Assembly (NCBI GenBank): GCA_965153355.1 | Contig: OZ231127.1 | Coordinates: forward strand, 52,452,001 to 52,516,000 | Length of the DNA: 64,000 bases | DNA from: Flaccisagitta enflata | Lineage: Eukaryota; Chaetognatha; Sagittoidea; Aphragmophora | Reading direction: 5' to 3' | In this document: positions 54,088-64,000 of the stretch, one piece after another | Numbering within the stretch: position 1 is the first letter of the stretch | Layout: every line of letters begins with the position of its first letter | Program-made: the position numbers and the translations under genes | Notes under the pieces: model-generated | Databases searched by the model: none | Told to the model about the DNA's origin: nothing | Seen by the model: only the letters and a program-made list of their open reading frames with translations

Positions 54088-54868
54088 ATGGGGCAGCGGC
54101 CCCGGAGGAGTCGATGACCTATGATTCCACACAGGGCAATTTTGTTTTGGGAGGCATGATCTTGGGTCTGAGAGGTCTGATCTGGGGTCCATAAGGTCTG
54201 ATCTGGGGTGTGAGAGGCCTGAAAAGAGGTCTGGGAGGCCTGAGTTAAGGCTTAAGAAGCTTGAAAAGAGGTCTGAGAGGCCTGATTTGGGGTCTGAGAG
54301 GCCTGATTTGGGATCCCAGATGCCTGATTTGTAGTTTGAGAGGCCGGATTTTGGGTCTGAGAAACCTGATAAGAGGTCCGAAGGCCTGAGTTGGGGCCTA
54401 AGAGGCCTGATATGTGGTCTGAGGCCTGATTTGGGGTCTGAGAGGCCTGATTTGGGATCCCAGATGCTTGATTTGTAGTTTGAGAGGCCTGATTTGGGGT
54501 CTGGGAGGCCTGATTTTGAATCCAAGAGGCCTGATTTTGAATCCCAGAGGCCTGATTTGGGGTGTGAGAGGCCTGATTTGAGGTCTGAGAGGCCTGATTT
54601 GGGGTCTAAAAGGCCGGATTTGAGGTCTTAGAGGCCTGCTTTGAGGTCTGGGAGACCTGATTTGGGGTCTGAAAAGCCTGATTTGGGGTCTGAGAGGCCT
54701 GATTTGGGGTCTGAGAGGCCTGATTTGAGGTCTGAGAGGCCTGCTTTGAGGTCTGAGAGGCCTGATTTAGGGCTTGGGGGGGGGGGACACTGACATCAGA
54801 TCGGAAAAATTGCCCTGTGTGGAACCATAGGTCATCGACCCCTCCGGGGCCGCTGCCCAAAAAGAAAG
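54088..54868. mobile_element. M element with type A-prime cores and a 20-bp minisatellite
   Basis: The left core GGGCAGCGGCCCCGGAGGAG, TCGATGACCTATGATTCCAC and ACAGGGCAATTTTG is inverted exactly at the right end (54800-54868). Between lie about 30 units of GAGGCCTGATTTGGGGTCT, all in one orientation, with substitutions shared in blocks (GATCCCAGATGC appears twice). Confidence 0.9.
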
Positions 54869-54883
54869 AAAAAGAAATTCGCA

Positions 54884-55302
54884 AAAGGGGCCAATGACCT
54901 ATGCTGTTTCTTTTTAGCCTCAAGGCTGGAATTATGGCCTCATGGTTGGAATTGGGGCTTGGATTCGAGCCTTGAGGCTGGGATTTGAGTTTTGAGGCTG
55001 GGATTTGAGATTCGAGGCTGGGATTTGAGCCTCGAGACTGGGATTTGAGCCTCAAGACTGGGATTTAAGCTTGAGGCTGGGATTTGAGCCTGGAGACTGA
55101 GATTGGAGCCTCAAGGCTGGGATTTGAGCTTTAAAGCTGGGATTTGAGCCCCGAGGCTGGGATATGGGCCTTGAGGCTGAGATATGGGCCTGGAGATGGG
55201 GGGGACAAAGAAGAAGAAAGAGAAGGAGAAGAAGAAGGAGAAAATCCCCTTATGTGTGTAAGCATAGGTCATCGGCTGCTTTGGGGCCGCTGCCCAAAAA
55301 GG
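54884..55302. mobile_element. M element, type A core, GGGATTTGAGCCT minisatellite
   Basis: The left core is degenerate (GGGGCCAATGACCTATGCTG). About 12 units of GGGATTTGAGCCTCGAGACT follow, then (GAAGAAG) and the inverted core AAGCATAGGTCATCGGCTGC-TTTGGGGCCGCTGCCC. Confidence 0.8.
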
Positions 55303-55335
55303 AAAAGAAAAGAGGAAGAAGAAACAGAAGAAGTG

Positions 55336-55545
55336 ACGCAGAGTTACAATATTGTTGCGGACAGGTGGGCAGGGGCATTGAAATCCATGCCACACCCTCT
55401 TCCACATGAACACAACCGTATTACCTTAAACGCGCATTTCCACACTTTTCAACTCATCACAGACCAACGGACCAATATATCTGCAGACTGACGGACCGAC
55501 AAACAGACAAGGCCTCATATTGAGTCAACAGACTTTGACTAAAAC
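55336..55545 (+). mobile_element. V repeat
   Basis: ACAATATTGTTGCGGACAGGT-GGGCAGGGGC, a CCACACCCTCTTCCACAT block, ACGGACCAATATATC, then CAAGGCCTCATATTGAGTC-AACAGACTTTGACTAAAA. The last part folds as GAGTCAA/TTTGACT before AAAA. Confidence 0.65.
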
Positions 55546-55719
55546 GAAAAAAAAAGTAAGAAAAATTCGGAAAATAGTTAAGAAAGAATGAGGGGCCACA
55601 GTCACGTGCTCCGTTTTAAAAATACCAATTTAGGCAGCTATCGCCAACCAAAGAAAAGTAAATCAAAGTTTTTTTTCAGCGCATGTTTTTCTGCGAGTGT
55701 ATCTCATACTATGTGGTTG

Positions 55720-56262
<543 letters not shown>

Positions 56263-56815
56263 TATCTCTCATATTTGATATAAAGTTACAGTTACAAAAA
56301 TAATTATGAAGAGTATGGATGTGAGAGATGAATGAAATGATTGATGAAGAATGCTTCTCAAAGCTTTTGTTGATCTTTTTTGACAATTTTCAACTCAACT
56401 GTGATCAACCGATGAACCAACCAGCCAAACAACAGACAGAACATTTCATAGAAGTGAAAATGGAATGACTGAGTTCATCCAGGCAACTCAATGCGTCATC
56501 TGCACAATTTGAGCACAGGTGTAACGGACAAGCAAACAGATGGAGGGATAGATGGACAGTCAGACAAACGGATGAATGGAGGAATGGAAAAACAGGGAGA
56601 TGGATTGAAGGACGGACAGACCCACTTATAGAGATGCGATGATGCATCTGAAAAGAAAAAGAAGATAAAAGAAGAGAAAGATACAAAGGAGAAAAGGATA
56701 TAAAGGAGAAAAAGATAGGAGAGAAAATACGACAGAAGGCTAGCACCCCATGGATCATTACATTCTAATTTGATAATCTTCATTAATCCTTCCCCTCTTC
56801 TGCTCTCCTCTTCCT
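56263..56815. other. no recognised feature
   Basis: Contains scattered GGACAGAC words near 56560-56620 that may be a worn H minisatellite. No gene. Confidence 0.4.
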
Positions 56816-56818
56816 TCA

Positions 56819-56849
<31 letters not shown>

Positions 56850-56965
56850 CTTCTTCTTCTTCTTCTTCTTCTTCTTCTTCTTCTTCTTCTTCTTCTTCTT
56901 CTTCTTCTTCTTCTTCTTCTTCTTCTTCTCCTTCTTTTTTTCTTCTTCTTCTTCTTCTTCCTCTG
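56819..56965 (+). repeat. (TTC)n microsatellite
   Basis: Over 100 bases of uninterrupted TTC, then TTTTTTTC and more TTC. It ends close to the next H repeat. Confidence 0.97.
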
Positions 56966-56986
56966 ATTCTACTCCTGTCTTTTTTT

Positions 56987-57198
56987 AATTACGTGCCACG
57001 CGAGTGACGCAACTCTACACCGCGCTCTGTCGGTCTGTCTGTCGGTACATCAGTCCGTTGGTCCGTCCGTCACACTTTGCTTTTTTCAGCTTTCTGTGGT
57101 CTTCTGCCTCACTGCTCCTGCCCAAATGATCAATAGACCTCAAATACAGCCCCTCCCCGCCCGCACGCGACTGGAGTAGCTGTGTATCGGGACTTGTT
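56987..57198 (+). mobile_element. H repeat (GTGC subfamily), start hairpin altered
   Basis: ATTACGTGCCACGCGAGTGACG, CAACTCTACACCGCGCTCTG, (GGTCCGTC)n, CACTGCTCCTGCCCAAATGATC, CGCACGCGACTGGAG, end CGGGACTTGTT. Confidence 0.8.
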
Positions 57199-57224
57199 GT
57201 TGTGCAATTCTACTAGGCTCCTTC

Positions 57225-57490
57225 ATTCATGGTATTCTTCTTCTTGGTTTTCTTCTGTTTTTTTCTTGTCCTTGTTCTTGTTCTTGTTCTTGTTCTTGTT
57301 CTTGTTCATCCTCGTCTTCTTCTTACTCTTCCTCTTCGTCAATGATATTTGGCGGCATCTACCATTCTATTCCAGATTCATTCTTCTTCTTCTTCTTCTT
57401 CTTCTTCTTCTTCTTCTTCTTCTTCTTTTTCTTCTTTTTCTTCTTTTTCTTCTTCTTCTTCTCCTTCTTCTTCTTCTTCTTCTTCCTCTC
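57225..57490 (+). repeat. (TTC)n and (TTCTTG)n tracts
   Basis: CTTGTTCTTGTTCTTG at 57269-57306 and TTCTTC at 57381-57485. The phenylalanine/leucine frames here are artefacts. Confidence 0.93.
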
Positions 57491-58924
57491 CACCAATTCC
57501 GTCCACCTCTTACATCATGTCTTTGTAACTCTTTCCATCTATTTCTCTATCTTTTCTCTCAAATTTCGGTTATTTCTGTCACAAAACTGATAATATGAAG
57601 TCATACAGAGATTAGGGAATGACGCTTATACGACACACCGCTAAGGTTAACGAAGGTTGTTTACTACATCAAAATTCGAAGGGCTTTCCAATGATATGAT
57701 GTTCAATGTCTAAAATCCAATTCTCATTTTCACTTGTTTTGGAGGGTGCCTTCTGGAAGACCATGAAAATGACCTTCTTCTCTTAATGTTATTATATCTT
57801 TTTTGTCATTGACCTCAGATTTTTTTCTATATTTTTCTATCATCTCTTTGACTCTGTTTGTCTATCTTTTTATCTTTCTATCCCTTAATCTGAGTTTTCT
57901 GTCTATCTGTCTCTTTCTGTCTGTCAGTCTGTCTCTCTCTCTTTCTCTCTTTTTCTTTTTCTCTCTCTCTTTTTCTCGCTCTCTCTCTCTCTTTTTGGGC
58001 AGCGGCCCCAAAGGGCCGATGTCCTGTAGGATACAGGGGGGAATTTCGAGACGTCCGTCCTTCCGTCCTTCCGTCCGTCCTTCCGTCCGTCCCCCCCCTT
58101 GGCCATCGGGGGCCTCAATTTTGCTCTCTCAGGCCTGATTTTGGCCCTCTGAGCCATCAGAATAGGCTGAATAGTAGGCTGTAGTGAAATGATGAAAACT
58201 GCTTCCACCTTTACCATTGGGGATTTTTATTACGGTTTAGACCTTTAGGAAGTAATCCATGACAATTTTAGTACATATTACGATGGTCTAGTTGCGCGCG
58301 ATTTGACCACGATATGCAAATGAGATTCATGGATTTTTCAACTTTTGTTGTTGTGGCCTGAATTAGCCACTACATTTAGGGTAGAAGGTCGATTGTCTAG
58401 GTCGGAATTAGCATTTGGTTATCATTTTTCCATCAAAATTAATGTATTAGAAGATGGATTTACAATTTCTATACTCATTTTGATCCATTTCACCAGGGGC
58501 CCACTTGTTTTAAGCAAGATGTAAGATAAGCAGAAATCGCGAAAATTTGAAGAACTGTTTGATTTATGACTCACCTTGTTCTTTTTATCTTTAATCAATG
58601 GATTTATGAAAAACATTGGTATTGGTCTTGTTTGAACATAATTAAGAAGAAGAATATGAAGTTTTAAGAAATAGATAGTAGTAGGGTATGTATCCTCATG
58701 GCTCCCCAAAATAGCTAAAATGATGATTAATAATCAGCGTTTTGTCGTGGTTCCTCCTGAGAGATTAATGGAGCTGTAATCTTTATGTTAAGATACTGTT
58801 TTCTGGTATATCTGGTGGTGGGGTACACAAATTAAGGCTAGAGACCCACAAGGGGGCCCATCTAGGGTTCCCTAGAGGCTCAAAACAGTCATAAACGACC
58901 AAAATATTGGCATTTTCAGTAATT

Positions 58925-59470
58925 TTTTTGGGCAGCAGCTGCAAAGGGAATGAAGTCCTGTTGAACACACAGGGACTTGTCTGTCCTGTCGTCCATTTGT
59001 TTGTCCAATTGTTCCCCCCCCCATTGGGCCTCTCAGGACTAAAATCAGGTCTCACAGACCTAAAAGAGGCCTATAGGGCCTCAAATCATGCCTCTCAGGC
59101 ATCAAACCAGGTCCCTCAGGCCTCAAATTAGCCTTCTTGGGCCTCTCAGGGCTCTTGGGCCTCAATTCAGCCCTCTCAAGCCTCAAATCAGCCCATTCAG
59201 TACTTAAATCAGGCCTCTCAGGCCTTGAATGAGCCTGCTGAGGCCTCTAACAAGCCTCTTATCATCCCTTCCAGATTTCCACTCAAAAGGCCTCAAATCA
59301 TGGATGGTTGGGAGGACGGACAAATGAATGAAAGTTCCAATGTGTTCTACAGGACTGTATCCTTTCCAAGGCTGCTCCCCTGATTCCCCCCACTCAGATA
59401 CAAAGTCAAACAAAGCGGGGCGACGGGTATCGCTGACCATATATTGCCCTTGGGCGACTGGTTCTCTTTT
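58925..59470. mobile_element. M element (type C cores) in the foldback centre
   Basis: GGGCAGCAGCTGCAAAGGGA-ATGAAGTCCTGTTGAACACA, a CTCAGGCCTCAAATCA minisatellite, and an inverted end with TGTGTTCTACAGGACTGTAT-CC, then GGGCGACGGGTATCGCTGACC. Ends diverged. Confidence 0.65.
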
Positions 59471-59635
59471 GTGACAATGAAGTGCCAATCTATCTGTACA
59501 TACACTACCATCTAGGGCAGGAGAGCTATACGGGAGTAAAAGAGAAGGCTTATGATTCCCTATGGACCCTACCTGCGGGCTTCAAGGACCCATTACGGCC
59601 AAAAATGACAAAAATCTTGACACAGTTGTATAAGA

Positions 59636-59737
59636 GGCTTTGTCGGTCCGTGGGTCCGTGGGTCCGTCCATCAATCCGTCCGTGTCGTTTTTTTTTGTTT
59701 TTTTTGATGGCTTGAAATCAATCCAAATTGGGCAATA

Positions 59738-59828
<91 letters not shown>

Positions 59829-59912
59829 TCTCTTGCTCATGCACAATAAAAAGTTTAGTCACAGGAATGAAACGCAAAGGATGCATCTATAGGTCGTATT
59901 TCGGCCTTGTTG
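59636..59912 (+). mobile_element. H-like repeat with internal (CT)n
   Basis: GAGGCTTTGTCGGTCCGTGGG, (GGTCCGTG)n, body, (CT)n at 59741-59824, then GCATCTATAGGTCGTATTTCG-GCCTTGTTG. Confidence 0.55.
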
Positions 59913-60177
59913 ACATGTTTTTATTTTGTTTGCCTAAAAGTCGGTGAATTGGTTTATCACACCTGCACTATATTTATGGAATAGTAAGTCCGTTCATTCA
60001 TCCAATCATTCATTATTTTGTTCAATCATACCTTGATTAGTTCATTGACTTAATTGTTCATACATTCCTTGTTTCATCGATTTTTTAATAAATTAAGTTA
60101 TTCACTCATAGTAAAATCATCAATTTAGCTCTTTCCTCCACTTTCAATCTCAGACTTGAAACTGGCACTGTAAAAAC

Positions 60178-60372
60178 AAGGGACGCGGGCTCACAATATT
60201 GTTGCAGACGGGTGGGCAGGGATGTGTAACTCCCATCCACACCCTTGCCCACATCACACACAAACAATCCCAACTCAATCAACTTGATCATCTTGATCAA
60301 CGCAGACCGATGGATGGACAAACAGATGGACAGACAGCTGTATGGACAAAGCCTCATATAGAGGTGCGTGTC
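60178..60372 (+). mobile_element. V repeat
   Basis: CACAATATTGTTGCAGACGG-GTGGGCAGGGATG, a CCCACATCACACACA block, (GGATGGACAAACAGATGGAC), then CCTCATATAGAGGTGCGTGT-CTGAACCT. Confidence 0.65.
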
Positions 60373-60714
60373 TGAACCTGAATCTGAATTTATTCAGTGG
60401 TGGTTTAACAGCGAGATTTTTCCTCATTTACCATCTTTATACCACATTTAGCTGCCTCTGTGTGGCAAGGATACGGGGCAATTCGAAAGGGGTGGGAATG
60501 ACACCTCTAATTTATCATATGAACTTTGCTATTGTCAACACAATTACAAAATGAGGATTTTTCAGTTCCCTTCAAACAATCCTCAAGTTGATCAAGCTAT
60601 AAAGTTGTTTGAGGGTTCAACGCTTCAACAAAAGAAGAAAAAGAGTATATAAAGATTGATATTCTTGGATAAACATTAACATGGGTATTTTTGGTTACTT
60701 TTAGTACCCTAATT

Positions 60715-60762
60715 ACCTTCCTTACCTTAGATACCACGCGACTAAGGTCCATTGACCTTGTT
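60715..60762 (+). mobile_element. 3' end of an H repeat ('CTAATGACCTTG' type)
   Basis: CCTTAGATACCACGCGACTA-AGGTCCATTGACCTTGTT, comparable to the ends at 16453 and 20748. Confidence 0.55.
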
Positions 60763-61357
60763 AAGTGTGAGCAGCGGCTGCTCATAGATCAGTCACTTAT
60801 CATATAAGTCATTTCATATATTGTGGGTGAATAAAATAAGGAATCAATAAATGAATGAACAAGTGAATGAATGGAATTATGATTCCATATCAAGTATGCA
60901 GGTGTGATGAACCAGTCTGTCGAAGTTAGAGAAAAATGACATGGCAAGTGATAAGATTTTGGCCATTTTTTGGGCCGTTTTGGGCCATTTTTGGTCATTT
61001 TGGGTCATTTAAGCCATCTGGAAGGGTCCATCAGGGGTCCTAAGCCTTTACTCTTATTCACATATAGTCCTCCTCTACTAGACAGTATCTGAAAAGATAA
61101 TTTGGCATTTCATTGTTATTGAGCCAATATTTTGGTCATTTCTTACTATTTGTGTTCATTAGGTTCCCAAAATCCCTGAATGAGACCCTCAGGGGCCCGC
61201 TAACTAGATTAGTGTACCCCAGCACTAGGTGACAGTATCTTAACATGGAATATACATCTCCATCAACCTCTTGGAGAAACAGTTTGAACACATTTGCTCG
61301 TCCAAAGAAGAGTGAAACCGGCCAAAATTGATAAAAACGCATATTTACCAATTCTCT

Positions 61358-61411
61358 TCTCCTCCTCCTCCTCCTCCTCCTCCTCCTCCTCCTCCTCCTC
61401 CTCCTCCTCCT
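61358..61411 (+). repeat. (TCC)n microsatellite
   Basis: About 50 bases of CTC triplets. Confidence 0.95.
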
Positions 61412-62131
61412 TGTCCACCACAACCACCTGCACATTCGTCTAGCCTCTGTAGCAATAATGCAGTGACAAAACATTTTGTAGTGCACATTTTACTTTAGCA
61501 TTATGCATTTATTTCTTATCATGGAGAAATTGCTTTAGTCAGTTTATCTGATATTTTTCAAAAATCATTAAAATCTCATTAGCATATTGTGGTCGCGCGC
61601 AACTAGATCCTTCAATATTAGTGTCAAATGAATTTCCATCCATTCCTAAGACCCATACCCGTCATAAAAATCCCCAATGAGATCAGTGAGTGGAGAATTT
61701 ATCTTTCAACTACAGCCTACTGAATAGCCCTTTCAGACCTCAATTTAGCCCATGAGACTTTAAATCAACTTTCCAGACCTCATATCTGCCCTCCAGACCT
61801 CAAATTAGCCCTCCATACCCCAAATCCATCCTCCATGCCTCCCACCAGCTCTTTAGGCCTCAAATTTTCTCTCTGGGCCTCAAGCCTGCCCCTCAAATCT
61901 CAAATCTACTCTTTAGAACCTAATTCTGCCCTCCAGGCTTCAAAACCGCCTTCAATGACCTCTATCCATCTTCTCAGACCTAATATACCTCAGGACGTCT
62001 CGAAATTCCCCCCTGTGTCCTACAGGACATCGGCCCTTTGGGGCCGCTGCCCTGCTCTCTCTCCACTACTTCACTTGATCACTCCAAGCAGGGCATCGGG
62101 TACCGCTGACCATGTGCAATCCTTGGATGAC

Positions 62132-62187
62132 TAGTTCTCTCTCTTTCTCTCTCTCTCTCTCTCCATCTATTTCTCTCTCACTCTCAC

Positions 62188-62262
<75 letters not shown>
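62132..62262 (+). repeat. (CT)n microsatellite
   Basis: CT with CCAT and CACT interruptions, followed by CGTTCTCC. Confidence 0.97.
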
Positions 62263-62263
<1 letters not shown>

Positions 62264-62292
62264 GTTCTCCAATTCCATTTCTCTCCAATTCT

Positions 62293-63180
62293 TGAATATT
62301 GAATATTGAATATTGAATATTGAATATTGAATATTGAATATTGAATATTGAATATTGAATATTGAATATTGAAAATTGAATATTGAATATAGAATATCAA
62401 TTATTGATTATTGAATATTGAATACTTCAGACTGTAAATTGCAAAGAAGAAATGAATATTGAATATTGAATGTTAAATATTGAATTTTGAATATTGAATA
62501 TTGAATATTGAATATTGAATATTGAATACTTCAGACTGTAAATTACAAAGAAGAAATGAATATTGAATATTGAATATTGAATATTGAATATTGAATATTG
62601 AATGTTGAATGTTGAATATTGAATATTGAATATTGAATATTGAATATTGAATATTGAATATTGAATATTGAATACTTCAGACTGTAAATTGCAAAGAAGA
62701 AATGAATATTGAATATTGAATAATGAATATTTCAGACAGTAAATTGCGAAGAAGAAATGAATATTGATTATTGAATATTGGATATTGATTATTGAATACT
62801 TCAGATTGTAAATTGCAAAGAAGAAATGAATATTGAATATTGAATATTGAATATTTAATATTGAATATTGAATATTGAATATTGAATATTGAATATTGAA
62901 TATTGAATATTGAATATTTAACGTTGAATATTGAATATTGAATATTGAATATTTAATGTTGAATATTGAATATTGAATATTGAATATTGAATATTGAATA
63001 TTGAATATTGAATATTGAATATTGAATATTGAATATTGAATAGTGAATATTGAATATTGAATGTTGAATACTTCAGGCTGTAAATTGCAAAGAAGAAATG
63101 AATAACGAATATTGAATATTGAACACCTCAGATTCTAACTTGCAAATAAGAAATGAATAACGAATATTGAATATTGAAAA
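62293..63180 (+). repeat. 7-bp satellite (TGAATAT)n with a higher-order spacer
   Basis: Long runs of TGAATAT are broken at 62426, 62527, 62675, 62729, 62799, 63068 and 63125 by versions of a 30-40 bp spacer, CTTCAGACTGTAAATTGCAAAGAAGAAATG. Related GAATATTTCAGATCGCAAAT segments occur inside Z at 10210 and 11230, so this array probably grew from a Z-type element. Confidence 0.93.
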
Positions 63181-63269
63181 CTACAGATCGCCAATTGGAA
63201 TGGGGAAGTGACAAATGAAAAACGAAGAAAGGGGAGTGTGTGTAACCGTTTTTTTTTTTTCATAAAATA

Positions 63270-63367
63270 TTAAGAAAAAATTAAGACATTATTGTACAAG
63301 ACAAAATGAGTTAAGTGATCATATTTGTAAGACAAATTCAATTGAGACAAAAAAATTAAGACATTTT
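63270..63367 (-). mobile_element. Z-type end (AATTAAGACATT)
   Basis: AAAAATTAAGACATTATTGT-ACAAGACAAAATGAG and GAGACAAAAAAATTAAGACATT match 11384-11481 closely. It follows the satellite in the same order as in Z. Confidence 0.75.
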
Positions 63368-63640
63368 GAGAGGGTAGATTTCAGGCCTAAGAGGGCAGAT
63401 TTTAGGCCTGAGAGGGCCTGGGGGGTGGACTGATGGACGGACGGCGGATGGACGGATGAACGAAAGTCCCCCTGTGTTCTGCAGGACTTTGTCCCCTTCG
63501 GGGCCGCTGGAAAAGTCCCCCTGTGTTCCAAGGACATCGTCCCCTTTGGGGTCACTGCCTTTCTTCCTCTCACTCCATTTCACAATCATGCAAGCAGGGC
63601 AACGGGTATCGCTGACCACATATTGGCCTTGGGCGACCTG
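63368..63640 (-). mobile_element. M remnant with two type C/B cores
   Basis: GAGGGCAGATTTTAGGCCT units, (GGACGGATG)n, GAAAGTCCCCCTGTGTTCTG-CAGGACTTTGTCCCC, GGGGCCGCTG, then a second AAAGTCCCCCTGTGTTCCA-AGGACATCGTCCCC and GCAGGGCAACGGGTATCGCT-GACC. Confidence 0.7.
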
Positions 63641-64000
63641 TTCACCCTGTACCAATTTCAACCGTAGCCTCAGGCGAGCCTAGTCCTGACTCAACTTCCT
63701 CAAGTTGTCGCAAGCGAAAAAGGGGAACATTAATTCCAAACCTGGGACTTGAAATATGTTGATGTTGTTTATCGTATAAATGAGAAAAAATCGAAACTGG
63801 ATATAATTTATTGAAAAAAAAAAACAGAAAAAAATGACCTATTTTGCATAATTTGCCATAAAGTCTCTTGTAGTTGCGTGTAAAAGGCGTCAAAATTTGG
63901 TAGAAAAGTCTGGAAAATGTTTTTTCGTAAAATGCCAAGCAATCACCTTTCACATATTTTCTTTTCAGAATTGGACTATCTTTATCACTTTTCGAGCGAT
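63641..64000. other. no recognised feature
   Basis: AT-rich end of the window. The minus-strand frame 63642-63953 has no recognisable motif. Confidence 0.45.

Larger units (their letters stand above)
57997..62052. mobile_element. 4-kb foldback: M type B shell around a long-TIR element
   Basis: Outer cores GGGCAGCGGCCCCAAAGGGC-CGATGTCCTGTAGGA (57997) and their inversion (61995-62052) match. Inside them an element from about 58168 to 61726 has its own long inverted ends: AGTAGGCTGTAGT, TTGGGGATTTTTATTACGG, CTAGTTGCGCGCGA on the left, with inverted equivalents at 61570-61726. Inner TIR blocks (GGTGGGGTACAC, GACCAAAATATTGGC) pair 58800-58915 with 61120-61230. No transposase frame. The centre holds further H, V and M pieces. 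Confidence 0.75.

Overview
The window is metazoan (probably invertebrate) nuclear DNA and is mostly transposon debris. The reasons are GT-AG introns, a long intergenic space without operons, very long dinucleotide tracts, an intronless seven-helix receptor, a multi-exon hAT transposase and one LTR retroelement. I cannot name the species. I see no rRNA, tRNA or CRISPR array. Local family names used below: H (small repeats with a terminal hairpin), V (related to H), M (inverted core ends around a minisatellite), X, Y, Z and W.

Layout. 1-1.35 kb: simple repeats. 1.36-2.34 kb: the only intact single-exon gene, a seven-transmembrane receptor-like protein on the minus strand. 2.4-4.4 kb: an inverted-repeat element holding a mariner-type MITE, a hAT end fragment and an H repeat. 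5.0-7.1 kb: X copy 1, broken by Y with its (AG)n(AC)n tract and by an H repeat. 8.9-11.5 kb: Z, a foldback element with a 10-bp near-perfect target duplication, holding an M element. 11.5-18.3 kb: minisatellite, several H repeats of different subfamilies and small foldbacks.

18.3-28.9 kb is one nested stack. Its outer shell is a long-TIR element flanked by TA. It carries a decayed gene of unknown family, cut in two by a young, non-coding LTR retrotransposon (424-bp LTRs, CTTT duplication). X copy 2 and a 240-bp hairpin MITE also sit in the shell. 29.4-35.6 kb: an H repeat interrupted by a complete hAT transposon (8-bp duplication GTGTAGAG, about 515-bp TIRs, five-exon transposase gene). 36-38.7 kb: H, M and W repeats. 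38.76-48.93 kb: a direct tandem duplication with a 5.09-kb unit and a microhomology junction. 49-53 kb: triplet repeats and an M element containing a 1.9-kb foldback rich in the palindrome GTTTATAAAC. 54-55.3 kb: two M elements. 55.7-56.3 kb: Y copy 2. 58.0-62.05 kb: a 4-kb foldback. 62.3-63.2 kb: a 7-bp satellite with a higher-order spacer, then Z-end and M remnants.

The genes do not form a pathway. What ties the window together is repeated nested insertion. In several places removing the inner element restores a plausible empty site, which gives the relative order of insertion and sets element boundaries without any database.
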